Source of the DNA: Erpobdella octoculata
Lineage: Eukaryota; Annelida; Clitellata; Hirudinida; Erpobdellidae
Direction of reading: 5' to 3'
Length of the DNA stretch: 64,000 nt
Assembly: GCA_963978895.1 (NCBI GenBank)
Contig: OZ022245.1
Location: 1,629,630-1,693,629 of the forward strand
The stretch's first letter is position 1. Every line of letters begins with the position of its first letter. A program made the translations under genes and the position numbers. The notes beneath the pieces were generated by a model that was not told the origin of the DNA, did no database searches, and saw nothing but the letters and a program-made list of their open reading frames with translations. Below, piece after piece: positions 50,732-62,341 of the stretch.

Positions 50732-51009
50732 TAGAGCTCTAGCTGTAATTGTTATTTTCTGCATTTTGCTCTCTCACTTCTATCTTCTATTTATACTAAT
50801 AATCTGAACTTCTAATTTAAAACTCATAGCCTGAGTAGCAGTCGGAACTGGAAATAATTATTTATTTTGGAAAAAGAGGAAAGTTTCGAGCTTGCTCAGA
50901 CTTGTCTGCAAGTTGGTCCGGTATTTCAGTACATCAGGGATCGGCTAACTTTCTTTTTAAACGCTTAGTAAGTGACAAAGACGTTAATAAATAACAATAA
51001 ATGAACGCT

Positions 51010-51258
51010 AGACCATAGCCGCTCCATAGCGGCTTCATATCTGCTCCACAGCTGCTTTATAGCTGCTCCATAGCTGCTCCATAGCTGCTCCATAGCTGCT
51101 CCATAGCTACTCCATAGCTTTTCGATAGCTGATCCATAGCTGCTCCAAAGCTGCTCCAAAGCTGCTTCACAGCTGTTTCAAAACTGCTTCACAGTTGCTT
51201 CACAGCTGCTTCACCCCTGCTTCACAGTTGCTTTAAGGCTGCTTCACAGCTGCTCCAC
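51010..51258. repeat. 11-bp minisatellite
   Basis: Unit ATAGCTGCTCC with variants (TTCAC, AAAG, GATC) over about 22 copies. Confidence 0.92.
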
Positions 51259-51494
51259 TCTTTCTCCAACTGTTTCAGACGAACGTCTTCGTAATTCCAT
51301 TCTTCTCCGATCTAATCTCGGACGCCCTCCCGGAAGACGATCGGATTTAATCAAACGAAAATCCCACTTCCTGTTCTCCTCTCGGAAAGAAGAGCAAATA
51401 ATTACACTCGTGGACGCATTACTTCCTACGGACGAAACTCACGCTATCAGCATGAACATCGTCATCATGCAACCACTTCTACAACATCATACTA

Positions 51495-51584
51495 GTGCTG
51501 CTACTACTACTACTACGGTTTTTACTGCTACTACTACTACTACTACTACTGTTTCTACGGCTATTAGTACTGCTACTACTACTA

Positions 51585-51631
<47 letters not shown>

Positions 51632-51633
51632 AG

Positions 51634-51673
<40 letters not shown>

Positions 51674-51836
51674 GCTACTACTACTACTACTACTACTACT
51701 ACTGCTGCTGCTACTGCTACTCCTACTGCTACAGCTACTGCTATTGCTACTGCTACCGCCACCGGCACCACCGCCACCACCACCGCCACCACCACCACTA
51801 CTACCACTACTACTACTACTACTACTAGCAGTAGGA
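51495..51836. repeat. Mixed (TAC)n / (TGC)n / (CAC)n array
   Basis: Trinucleotide blocks of TAC, TGC and CAC/CGC; open in nearly all frames, giving Thr/Ala, Ser, Val and Leu homopolymers that are artefacts. Confidence 0.95.
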
Positions 51837-51839
51837 CCA

Positions 51840-52095
51840 CAACGCCTGAAAAAACGATGCAAATGAGAGAAGTCACGCCAGCGTCCCAAATTTAGCAGAA
51901 CATCCGGTAATAAAAAGCGCGGGAAAACGATTTATTTTTAACGTCGAACCATGGGTAAGTCCTTGTTCTGTAAAGTCTTAAGTTGGATTTGAATATCTTT
52001 TTATTCGGTTTTAAGATGCCGTTCTGTCAAACTTAACACCATTCGGAATTTGTTTTCATTTCGTTTCATTGTTTTTGCATTCCTCATTTTAAATA
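51840..52095. other. Non-repetitive DNA with an ATGG|GTAAGT donor
   Basis: At 51951 an ATG is followed by a strong splice donor (ATGG|GTAAGT). Upstream 51890-51950 is moderately GC-rich. It could be a short alternative first exon; no cap or promoter evidence is visible. Confidence 0.2.
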
Positions 52096-52099
52096 GATT

Positions 52100-52192
52100 T
52101 CCATCATCATCATAATCATCACCAGCATCATCATCGTCATCCTCATCATTATCATCATCATCATCATCACCATCATCACCATCATCAGCATA
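52100..52192. repeat. Imperfect (ATC)n array
   Basis: CATCAT repeats with CACC and CGT breaks. Confidence 0.9.
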
Positions 52193-52324
52193 GCTTTTCT
52201 TTACTCTCGAACGAGCGGCGCCTTTTAGAATTCTTTTAAAGCGAGTTCTTCCCGCCTTTAATTACACAGGAAAAACTTTAAAAAACGAACTCGGGAAAAT
52301 TCTTTTTCTTAATTTTGAAAACTT

Positions 52325-52720
52325 TTGCACACTTTCATCATTTTCAAACTCCTACACAACTCCTACACTCTTTCTTCCACCATTCATACACTTTTCGTTT
52401 TACCACTCCTACACTCTTCCACCACTCCTTCACTCATTCACCACTCCTACACCTCCTTTCTACCACATCTGTTTTTTCTACCACTTCTAATCTCCTCCAC
52501 CACTCCTAGACTCATGCATCAAATTTACAATCTTCTTTCCACCACTCCAACATTTTTCACTTCACCACTCTTCAACAACTCTTACTATATTCCACCACTC
52601 TCACACTCTTGTACCACTCGTGCACTCTTCCACCACTTTTTCTATAACTTTGCACTTTTTGCACTACCGGCACTCTTTCACCGCTTTCACATTCCTCCAC
52701 CATACTCTAATTCTCCACTC
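52325..52720. repeat. Degenerate CCACTCCTACAC pyrimidine-rich repeat
   Basis: Loose repeats of TTCCACCACTCCTACACTC with 20-30 bp spacing; the 147-codon frame is a repeat artefact. Confidence 0.65.
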
Positions 52721-52949
52721 AATGACTCAATCAACTTCATCGCCATTTCATCTATTCGCTCAATGTAACCAGACGTTCACGAAATCAAATTAACCACCCA
52801 TTTGCTACCCGTTCAAGTTCTTCCGGTTTTCATCATCACTGCTCCACTCGTCAAATCTTATAAATTCGAGTGGTGAACAAATAAGAAATATACAGAAAGA
52901 AAAGGAGACATGTCTAAATAGAGAATGAAAAAAAGAAAAAGAGAGGAAG

Positions 52950-52954
<5 letters not shown>

Positions 52955-52990
<36 letters not shown>
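52955..52990. repeat. (GA)n microsatellite in purine-rich DNA
   Basis: Pure GA flanked by GAAAGA-type sequence (52920-53070). Confidence 0.93.
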
Positions 52991-53089
52991 GAGAAAGAAA
53001 GTGAGAAAAAAGAGATAGACAAGAACTTGAGAGACAGGAAATACTAGCAGAGTGACGGAGAGAGAGAGTTAAAAAAGACACCGATATAA

Positions 53090-54621
53090 TGGAACGAAAA
53101 ACTTAACTCTGTCTGGCTCAGTATACGGCAGTGGCGATCCGCCCTGGCGGAGGGAAGTCGGGGGGGAGGAGAGCGCATAGTGTTAGATACATCATTAATT
53201 TCAAGGTTTAGTGGACCCGGGGCACGAATAGAAATTGCGGTCGTCCAAAAAAAGAAAAAAAGAGATATGGACGGGAAAGAAATAAGAAAGAGAGAGAAAA
53301 AGAGGAGAAGGAAGAATGTGAAAAAGGGTAGGGGAAAAAAGTAAAAAATTATTGAAGAGCAATTTTAAAAGATCCTAAAAAATGGGTTCGAGTTCGGTTC
53401 GACTTTCTCAGCTAACCCGATTTGATCTAGGTTCGGCTTTTTAAATAAGAAAAAAAAATGATGATTCGGTTCTGGTTCGGTTTTTTCTTCAAAATTATTT
53501 TGGTTTCTCAATTCAGAAGCTCAAGCTGCTTTCTGACAGTTGGCACAGAAACGAATTTCAACATTCATTTATTTCTAAGCTGGCAGAGATTTGTTGAGTG
53601 TTTGTTTTTTGGAGGTGACAATGAAAGCTCACGGGCATGATTGGGAATATTCTTAGCTTAACTGGCTGATGCGCAGGGTAGGAAATTAAAATAAAACAGA
53701 GATGATTATAATTGTAATTTTGAGAGTTTCTCCACAAAACGCCAAAATAAAAAAGACTAACTTATAATTCAGTTATGTCTACTAAAGAAAGTTGAAACAG
53801 TGAAGCTATTAAAAGCTACTCGCGGTGGTTCTGAAACATCAGTATTTATAAAAGGCAATAAAAATATAACAATTACAAAATCCCGTCAATAAATAGTATA
53901 ACAAGATCTTAACACAATCAGCAACAGAATGACCAAAAACATATTCAAAAAATTGTCAAAAAAAACTAATGATTGAAATAATCATTATGGAAAAATATAG
54001 ACTTTTAGGTATCAAATCAAGTTTACAAAAATTACTGAAAAATATAAGGTGTCAGTTGTGGGCGTACAAATATCAGAAAAACTTGAAATAATCAAAAGAA
54101 ATAAATATTATTAAGTTAATTAACGCAAAAATACATCTTATAAATTGTTTTTGTAGGTTAAATGTAAGCCTAGTTTTCATTTTCAATAAATTTGAAAATT
54201 TCAATAACTAAACACAATAATTAACCCAATATTTTTTTGAACCAAATTAATTTTTAACTTCTTCCAAGACTTGTTTCAAAAGCATTCAAAACACCTTTGT
54301 ATAACTTTACTGCATTCCTCAAATAGAACTAAAAAAAGCTAGATGTATGTTCACGCTTCAGTTAACGCAATAACTTATGCAAATATTAACTTGCTTTGCT
54401 GCTTGCTGTCTGTTAAAAAAAACAGTTTGTATTTATAGCTAACATAAAAGTTTGTTTTAGAACACATCCACACAATACAACAACTACGGAAATTTCCCAT
54501 AAACCATTCACAATAAATCTACGCTAAACAACTAAAGAATTTATAGCTAATACATTTGCAATATAACAACGCAGTGATCAACACATCCATCAGCTCTCAA
54601 GTATCTATAAATTTTCTCCAG
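53090..54621. other. Intronic AT-rich DNA upstream of C2A, partial repeats
   Basis: 53128-53170 starts CAGTGGCGATCCGCC, like a hAT-MITE end but without a partner end. 53380-53480 has GGTTCG-rich repeats. An inverted family A copy lies at 54250-54345. Confidence 0.4.
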
Positions 54622-54985
54622 AGCTCCGAACCGAATTCAACCAACGCCTCTCCGTTCAAGCAAACCATCTCCAACCAGCACCAGCAGCAGAACCTCTCCC
54701 AATCCATCCCTGCTTTCGACCTGGGTAACATCATACTCGAGGAGCCAGACTACGACTGCAGTCAGAAGCTAGGCCGGCTCCAGTTCAGCGTCACTTACGA
54801 CTTCGACTCGTCCACGCTAACCGTCAGGATCATCAAAGCCGAGGCCCTGGCCGCCAAGGACCTGTCGGGGACCAGTGACCCCTATGTCAAGATCGTCCTC
54901 CTGCCGGACAAGAAGCACACCATGACGACGAACATCAAGCGGAAGAATCTCAATCCGCGCTGGAACGAGATGTTTGCCTTCGAGG
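54622..54985 (+). CDS. SYT7: Synaptotagmin-7-like, exon with linker end and first part of C2A
   Basis: Acceptor AATTTTCTCCAG (phase 0), donor G|GTGGGA (phase 1), 364 bp. It begins with a Ser/Asn/Gln-rich linker end, then C2A from [12 protein letters not shown]. It holds the first two calcium-binding Asp of loop 1 ([14 protein letters not shown]) and the hallmark LLPDKKH and [10 protein letters not shown]. Synaptotagmin 7 is a high-affinity calcium sensor for slow or asynchronous release and lysosome/dense-core exocytosis, binding acidic phospholipids and SNAREs. The next three exons complete both C2 domains. The membrane-anchor exon lies further upstream and was not identified. An alternative acceptor 48 bp earlier (GCAG|TGATC) would keep the frame but change phase. 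Confidence 0.92.
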
Positions 54986-55478
54986 GTGGGAAATGAATTT
55001 TATTGCCGCGTGGAGCATTCACTTGTAATGTAATATCGTATAATATTTATTCAATAAAATGTTATGCAATGTGAAATAAATTGTAATGTTCATTAATTTA
55101 ATAAAATACAGCGATAATAAATTCATTAATGTAATGTAATTATTACATGACGTACTGTTTTATATACTGGAATATATAATTTTACAATACAATTTTACGC
55201 CAATGTAATCTAATATTTCAAATTGCACAGTAAGTTTAAAAAATTGCATGATTTCACAGTAAGTGTCAAAAATATCATGAAGTGATGTGAAATATAGATT
55301 TATGAAAACCATTGTTACCTATTGAATAATATTCTGAAATACAACATTATGCTAAAATTAAAATAATTCAAAATATAATAACTTAATAATAACTTACATG
55401 AACTTGCTATCGATAACATTCCTAAACTTCAAGATTGTTCCATATTTCTATAAAACATTGAAAAAATATCTCATTCAG

Positions 55479-55648
55479 GGTTTCCTTACCACAAAATAGC
55501 TAGCCGGGCCCTATACCTCCTGGTACTGGACTACGATCGCTTCAGCAGGGACGATCCCATAGGAGAGGTTTGCGTACCCCTTAACGAGCTGGACCTCGGC
55601 TCAGGTCAGGCGGTCTGGAAGAACCTTCAACCGTGTAAGGGATCGGCA
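55479..55648 (+). CDS. SYT7: Synaptotagmin-7-like, second C2A exon
   Basis: Acceptor CTCATTCAG, donor GCA|GTGAGT, 170 bp; phases 1 and 0 fit both neighbours. It encodes FPYHKIASRALYLLVLDYDR and FSRDDPIGE, so calcium loop 3 of C2A keeps its three Asp. It closes with KNLQPCKGSA. The preceding intron is 493 bp. Confidence 0.93.
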
Positions 55649-56471
55649 GTGAGTGAAAGAATTTTTTTTGTGAATACGGTTTTTTTTTAATTTGATCGCA
55701 AAAAATGATCTAATATTTTAATAAAATTTATCACAATAAATGTATTTCATACACATTATTTATGTTTTATGGACACATTTTTTTAAATAAATGTTTTGTA
55801 AACTAACTTTAGTTTAACAGCAAAAAGAAAATTTTTCAAATTTAGAAAATTCTACTTTTTCATGTTTTTTCCTGTCAGAACTGAAAATTCCAGATAATTT
55901 CATTTGAAGACCTCCCCCCCCCCTCCATCGACCGTTGCACGCATATGCTTTTTTTGAGCCATCATTTCTTGTAGAAATTAGAATTTCTATGAAATAAAAT
56001 TATCGCATTAATGCTAAAAGGATCAAAATTTGCTATTTTTTTCTCTGATTAAAAATCCTTGTGGCTGTTCGTCAGTAAAATTATGCATTCATGCACAGCT
56101 GTGTGATTGTGCACCTGCAATGTCAGTCGAGAGACTTATGCGTCACATTTCCTAATATATTCAGTCGAGAAATCGTAATGACAATTTAAGTTGAAAGACT
56201 TCTTTACCACATTTCACTTATGCCTTCTTGAAGATGAGTCTATGCGACGCTTTCCGAAAGTTGACAGTGCTACTGAGACATACAGGGTTACCAGTCAGTC
56301 ATTTTACATTTCTGCCTTAAGAAACGCAACAGTCTCTAAGACTTGATTTCATGTTTTTGATACCACATATATAAATTAGTTTATAAACATCTAATTGAAA
56401 AAATTAGATAACTTTTATAAAAAAAAAGAATAATAAACAAAAATTATTACTAAAATTACTTGTTTGGCCAG

Positions 56472-56586
56472 GGAAAACTCGGTATGCTGATGTTAACGCT
56501 GTGCTACCAGCCGGCCAATGAGACTGTCAACATCATCATAAACAAGGCCAAATATCTCAAGGCCAAGGACATAAACGGATTATCCG
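56472..56586 (+). CDS. SYT7: Synaptotagmin-7-like, first C2B exon
   Basis: Acceptor TTGGCCAG, donor G|GTTAGC, 115 bp; phases 0 and 1. It encodes GKLGMLMLTLCYQPANETV and then KAKYLKAKDINGLS, the start of C2B with the first calcium-binding Asp of loop 1. 'KDINGLSDPYV' is completed across the next splice. Confidence 0.93.
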
Positions 56587-57581
56587 GTTAGCAACCCCAA
56601 TTGAAATATTTAATTCACGATACTCTCCCGTTTCGACCAGTATCATTATTAAATGTCAGAAATTCATCCCTATAAAACCAAAATATTATCGGTTGTGATT
56701 ATTTTTTTTTATATTTTCTCCCATTAAAACCCAGACAGTGGTTGTAATCAATCAATCAAGTTAAAGGAGTAGTTTATCAACCCAACCCGTATTGAAGTCG
56801 TTAATTCTCGAAAGCAATTTTTATAATCTACCGCTGCTTATCTCTTCATTAATTTCGTTCTCATTGATCTAGAGTCGTTAAAATCAGATTTGTTAATGTC
56901 GCCATTGCCCTGGCCTGTGCACACAGAATCCCAATTAGTCTCTCTTTATAGACAATTTTGAAATGATAAATCACTACTTTTCATCTTATATATGTATTTT
57001 TATAAGATTTTTTTTCAAATATATGTTTTATTTAAAACAAATATTTAATAGAAATATTTATATACAGATTTAATTAGTATCTATATTAATTTTATTCTTA
57101 GTCTAAACTAAACAGCTTGTTAACTACTTTGGTGAATGCTGTGAAAGTTAGAGAAAAAAATAACTAGGAACTTTTTATTGAAGAAATACATTTATTTAAA
57201 AAATAAATACTAAAAATCTGTAGCTAAGAAAAAACGGTCCTGATTCACTCGTTTTTCGAGCTTTTTGTAGCAGAATAATGAACTAAACCTGGAGCCCATT
57301 AGAGCGTACAGATTATTACAAGCACCAATAACTCACGCTCCACAGGAGCCAGAAACTGCTTCATCGGATCATGAAGTAAGACCAGCCATCCGAGCGTTAT
57401 TACCAAAATAGGAATTGGGCTAAACCGCATTGCTTCTCTCTTCCCCCCCTAGTTTCAGCCTACAGCCGTTCCTTGGCTGTAATTCATGTCAAGCCAATTG
57501 ACAGTTATTGATATTTATTTTGTTGTTTGTTTTCAAACCGTTTGACAGATATTGATTTTTTTTTAATTATTTTATTTTCAG

Positions 57582-57895
57582 ATCCTTACGTCAAAATCTG
57601 GCTGGTTCAGGATGGAAAGAAGATCGAAAAGAAGAAGACTGTCGTTCACGAGAAGAATCTCAACCCGATCTTCGAGGAGTCCTTCAACTTTACCGTTCCC
57701 TACGACAAGATCAGACAGAGCAGTCTCGTCGTGTCCGTCATGGACTACGACAGGATGGGACGCAACGAGGCAATCGGTCAGCTGGTTTTGGGAAGTAAGA
57801 GCGGACCGATGGAGATGAAACACTGGAACGAAATGTTCAACAAGTGCAGGCAGAACATCAGCCAGTGGCACGTCCTTAAGGAATTTCGGTCTTAA
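57582..57895 (+). CDS. SYT7: Synaptotagmin-7-like, terminal C2B exon
   Basis: Acceptor TTATTTTATTTTCAG (phase 1), ends at TAA. It encodes DPYVKIWLVQDGKK, the polybasic strand EKKKTV, KNLNPIFEESF, MDYDRMGRNEAIG and the C-terminal SQWHVLKEFRS. The WHxL motif typical of synaptotagmin C2B is present. In calcium loop 3 the last acidic position is Glu (RNEAIG) where many synaptotagmins have Asp (RND); I recall the same Glu in insect Syt7. KSGP..MKHW also matches Syt7. AATAAA signals follow at about 57987 and 58003. Confidence 0.95.
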
Positions 57896-57899
57896 AAAA

Positions 57900-60867
57900 A
57901 TGGCAGGAGATGAAACGAAGAAAGAAGAAAATATGATATTAAAACTGGATTTTGAAATTGAAAAACAAAAATAACGAAGAAAGAGAAATAAAACAAAACG
58001 GAAATAAAGCGGAAAGATGAAAGAGATTTGAGAAAGAGACCGAAGATGGATAAACGATAGCAACATCAAATAAATTTTTTTTAAAATTTTTTAAAAATAA
58101 GGCAAAAAATAAATAAGCAATAAAAAAAGAGCATTTGAGAAAATGAGATTAAGAGAAAGTAAGAAAGTAATGAAAAGAGAGAGTGAGCAGGAAAAAAAAT
58201 GAGAGTTAGAAGGAGACAGAGAAAGTGCGAAAGAAAAAAAGAGAGAGAGAAAGAAACAAATGAAATAGAAATAAATAAAGACAAAAGTGGGCTAAAATTA
58301 AGCAAAAGAAACAAAAAAAAGCAAATTTGAAGATAAGAAAAGGAGCATGTTGAAAGAAGACCACACTTGAAAACGGCCCGCTTGAATTATTAGTCTTAAT
58401 TAATAAGCGACGTGTCGTTGTAGTACAATCCGTATTGTTTGACAATTTCCATTTGCTTGTGTTCAATTTATTTATTTATTTATTTATTTATTATTTATTA
58501 TTTAATCTATTATTCAGTAACCGATATGAAACAATCGTGCTGTGCATGCGATACCATGTCGCGATGATGGTGATGATGATGATGGCGATAATGCTGATTA
58601 CATAGATAATTGTAATGCTAATTTACATAATAGGTGATGTTGACGTAATAGATCACGATGTTGATGATGACGTATGAGTGACGGTCGCCATGGCATTGAC
58701 GCAAGCAGTTTTCAAGATGAATCCACGCGAGGTCACTGGAAACACACACGAACAAAATTCGACTTGGATGGTGGTCAGATTAAAAAAGATGATTGCTGTG
58801 GTGACGACAGTGATGGTGACAGTTATGTCAAAGGTGATGATGATGATGATGATGATGGTGATGGGAATATTATAATTATGACGGTGGTCGATGAATATGC
58901 ATAACGACGACGATGAAGACGATGGTAATTAACCTAGTTGGACAACGACGACGAGTTCGAGGACTCCGGTGAGCATATTAAATATATTAAGTGTTTATAT
59001 ATTTTAACGACGCTCGTGAAAAGTGCACGCGTCCTTCTTAAGTGGCGGTCAAACGCTAGTTATACATGTAGGATGTACAAAATATGTGTCCCTCATAGTA
59101 ACATTGTTGTCTCAGAAAAAAGAAATTAAAAAAAATTTTTTTTTTTTTTTTTAAATCATTTGTCTGTTTCTTTCTTTCTGTATCTCTGTCTTTCTCTATC
59201 TCACTAATTTGTTTCTTTTTCCTCTTGTTTTTATAACTCCAAATATCTCGTTAAAACAAACTTAAGTGCTGAAAAAGTTGTGCGAGAACAACATCATTTT
59301 AGCAGTGTTTCGCTGATGTAGAACCAGGGTCTTAGAATTCATTATGTCTGGGGGCGTGTGAGGGCATTGTGGCCAGATGGTTCACCGGTAGAGAAAGAGA
59401 GGATGAAAAGTGGCTGAGGTTTTCTTTAAAAAAAGGTAGCTTATCAGAATATTAACGTATCTCACTTATCATCTAGTTTGACGAAACAAAAATTGCTAAA
59501 TAAATTTGGGTCTGTTGCCCATCATAAAACGACATTTAAAATATAAATAAAGTGTCAGAGTTCAGCTCTTTGATGTGTTTTTTGCGAGAGGGTTGTGGGA
59601 GGAAGGACACAATATTGAAAGTGCAAATGAAAACGTATGCAAGCGTTTTGTGGTTCGTTCATGTCATAACAAAATATCGTCGATGTATATATATTCAGAA
59701 GCCACCCGGATTGATGTAGAAATAACAAATTCAGAGAAGAAAAATAAGTTCATTTCCTTAAAGAAATACGATATTTGTATATTAAAATTTAAATAACATG
59801 ATATAATGTGGTTTATTTACAAGACATACGCGCATTAAATATCAAACATTGCATGCACAGTTGAAAGAATGATCTGCATATTCGTTGAGAAGGAGTGGAG
59901 TCGTGTGACGTAGCGATGTGCGAAACTGACGATTACAAGGGCGATACCGATTCAGAACACGGTTCGGATCCGCATAAGAAAACGATAACTTTTTTGATAT
60001 GGCATTGGATGTTCGCGTAAAACGTTAAATATTAAAATCGTTACGTAAATTTGAACAAAGGTTGCAGTTTAATGGTATAAACCGGATTTTACGAAGCGAA
60101 ACCGATACATCGATTCACTGATCAGCTGTTTGAGGTGTGCTGTGACGGGAAGGAAGAGCAGGGATGGTCGTTTTACTCGAGAACCGATTCATCGGAACCG
60201 ACTCCGTTCGTAGCGTTGGTGACTTCTTCGTTTGACGAAACGTGTTCCAAGTTGATCTTTGGCAGTTCTTGTACCGGCGTGTTTGCATCTTTGATATCGT
60301 TTGCTAGTTAGTAATAGTTGAAACGATTTTAGTGATATTCTAACCTATTTAAATCAGCTTTTTGAAATATTGAGCAAATACAAAATATTAATAGTTAGCT
60401 AATTTCGTATTTTAATATTCACATAAGTTTCCACAAAACGTTTACTTGTATTCGAGCATTCTTTTTGCAGTGGACTAATCCATCCTGAAAATTATAAGTA
60501 TGCTAGTTCTATAACAAATTATTAAAACATTTTTATAAATTACATTTGAAATAAAAAACAAACAGATATATTTGAATAAAATAGATAACGCAAAATGTAT
60601 AGCATTTTTAAAATGCGAATTATTTAAACCCTGATTGAACAATAAAAAAAATTATAATTATAATAAATGAAATAATCTCAATAAACCCTGATAAGTTTCA
60701 AAAACAATTGAAGTCAAGGCAAATAATTAACTATGTTAATTGAATACAAAGCAGATAGTTAATTATGTTAATTGAATTTAAATCAAATAATTAATTATGT
60801 TGATTAAATTCAAAAAAAGGTAATCAACTAATTATGTTAATTTAATTGAAAACAGATAATCAATTAA
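57900..60867. other. Intergenic region between convergent Syt7 and PDE1 genes
   Basis: Contains the Syt7 3' UTR, a purine-rich tract (58084-58330), (TTTA)n at about 58467-58503, and short GAT repeats (58561-58590, 58826-58862). A GC-richer patch at 59910-60260 has 'ACCGATACATCGATTCACTG' and 'ACCGATTCATCGGAACCGAC' phrases that look like a decayed repeat. No further gene recognised. Confidence 0.5.
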
Positions 60868-60890
60868 TTATGCTAATTTATTCAACCGAC
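60716..60890. repeat. AT-rich 32-38 bp tandem repeat at the PDE1 stop
   Basis: About five degenerate units sharing AATTAATTATGTTAATT. The last unit covers the final codons and stop of the PDE1 gene on the minus strand. Confidence 0.75.
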
Positions 60891-61208
60891 CGTTCAGTGA
60901 CCTCTCTTTCCACTTCTGCTTGTTGACAATCATGCACTGCTCCCATGCCCTGGGTACGACCCTGGTCGTATCGTTGGTCAAAACACTTGCAGCACTGCCG
61001 CTGCCGCAGCCGCTTCCAGTCAATCCGCCGCTGATGCTGTTGCTGCTGCTGTTCAGAGTACTGTTCTTGTCGTCGGCGTCGTCGCCAGAAGCTGACGTAT
61101 TGGCGCCAGTGCTGTTGTACTGTCGAGGACGATTCATCAGGTAGACCAGCCGATCGGCCATGTCGCCCATGACTTGCAGGCTCGGGTCGACGATGAAGTT
61201 GATGAAGC
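60868..61208 (-). CDS. PDE1: PDE1-type phosphodiesterase, terminal exon
   Basis: Acceptor TTTAATTTACAG, ends at TAA; 341 bp. It begins GFINFIVDPSLQVMGDMADR, the end of the catalytic domain. A 45-residue low-complexity insert rich in Ser/Gly/Asn/Thr follows (for example SSSNSISGG and GSGCGSGSAAS). Then comes a conserved-looking tail, AWEQCMIVNKQKWKERS, corresponding to the 'NK..WKE' element near PDE1 C-termini. The codon for the purine-selecting Gln sits just upstream, in the previous exon. The C-terminus is short (NGRLNKLA) and lies in an AT-rich tandem repeat. Confidence 0.92.
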
Positions 61209-61547
61209 CTGTAAATTAAAAAGCAGAAACAATTATTTATTAAATTTAAAAAAGACATCTGTTTGGAAGTCACGCACGTATTAAACATGTCTCTATACTA
61301 CCTTACAATTTTTAAAACTATTAAAAGCAATTCAAAGTATTATAGATGAAAGAGTTTTGTTATTTTAAAAGTGGTCATTTATTGCCATGATAACTAAAAA
61401 TTAACAATAGCTGATGAACATACGTAAATTAACTGCTTCTGAAACTTTTAAAAATCGAGTAAAACAACATAAAAATGCATCTTTAAATGGATTTCAAGCA
61501 TATATGTATATATGAGAAATACAAACAAATTCCAAATTTGTGTTCAC

Positions 61548-61629
61548 CTATTTGAGATTCGGCAACGTGCGTCTTTTGACGGTCGCACAGTGGCGACACT
61601 GGTAGGGCTAAGTTGGTCTCTTGATCTCC
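61548..61629 (-). CDS. PDE1: PDE1-type phosphodiesterase, exon with the invariant Gln
   Basis: Acceptor ATAACCAAG|GG, donor G|GTGAAC, 82 bp. It encodes GDQETNLALPVSPLCDRQK and THVAESQI. The 'LP.SPLCDR' loop and 'SQIGF' are family hallmarks; the Gln of SQI contacts the cyclic-nucleotide base. Usual 'LGLPFSPLCDR' is LALPVSPLCDR here. Confidence 0.93.
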
Positions 61630-62008
61630 CTTGGTTATGGTAAAAATACGATTATTTGTTTTAATCGAAAAAGAAATTGTTATAAGAGCCTACATTTGGC
61701 ATTACAGATGTTTTCAGTGATTAAAACAAATTACATCTTTAAAAATAGAAAAGTTGTTTATTAGAACTTTAAAAATAATAAAATTATTATTTTTTTAACT
61801 TTTAAATGCGATCATTACTCGTTATCTCGCCTCCCATCTGCTAGGTCGCCAACCTTAGTGCTGCTACGTTTGATTTTTAAATTGGATTTGTCACAGGACA
61901 TTGAAATCTGATCTTGTGTTTTGTTATATCACCAGCCTCACTTCTTGCCAAAACTATCTACTTCGGCACACAGGAATCATTAGGTTTTTTTTTAAAGCAA
62001 AAACTTGC

Positions 62009-62129
62009 CTGTCTGAAGAATTCCTCCATGAGCAGTTCCGTCCATCTGTGATGAAGGTCCCAGTCTTTGGCAGGGTGGCTGATGTCGCAACAGTGAACGA
62101 TCAACGAGAGAGCTTTCGTCTTGTCAATC
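62009..62129 (-). CDS. PDE1: PDE1-type phosphodiesterase, exon with metal-binding Asp
   Basis: Acceptor TGTCTATAG. The donor is CAG|GCAAGT, a GC rather than GT donor. 121 bp. It encodes IDKTKALSLIVHCCDISHPA and then DWDLHHRWTELLMEEFFRQ. The Asp of CCDISHP is one of the four conserved metal ligands of class I phosphodiesterases. The GC donor is supported because FFRQ joins directly to GDQE of the next exon, as in known PDE1 proteins. Confidence 0.94.
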
Positions 62130-62239
62130 CTATAGACAACAACAACAAATAATTAGTAATTATTATTTAATTAATAATTTAAAAAAAAGTATTAAATAAT
62201 GTATAAAATGCAAAAGTTTGAAAAACAAAATAAGCTCAC

Positions 62240-62341
62240 GTCTCCAACGCGTTCAGCGAATGTCTGACGCTTTTGATCTGCTGACAGTGCAATGACATGT
62301 CGGTCGCTAGGACTATGTCGATGACGATACTTCTCAACTCT
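62240..62341 (-). CDS. PDE1: PDE1-type phosphodiesterase, internal exon
   Basis: Acceptor TTCACAATAG, donor AC|GTGAGC, 102 bp. It encodes ELRSIVIDIVLATDMSLHC and QQIKSVRHSLNALET. 'VLATDMS.H..Q' is the class I PDE signature following the second metal site. Confidence 0.94.

Noticed and set aside
53128..53240. Second hAT MITE (CAGTGGCG end)
   Set aside because: No matching inverted end or 8-bp duplication found.
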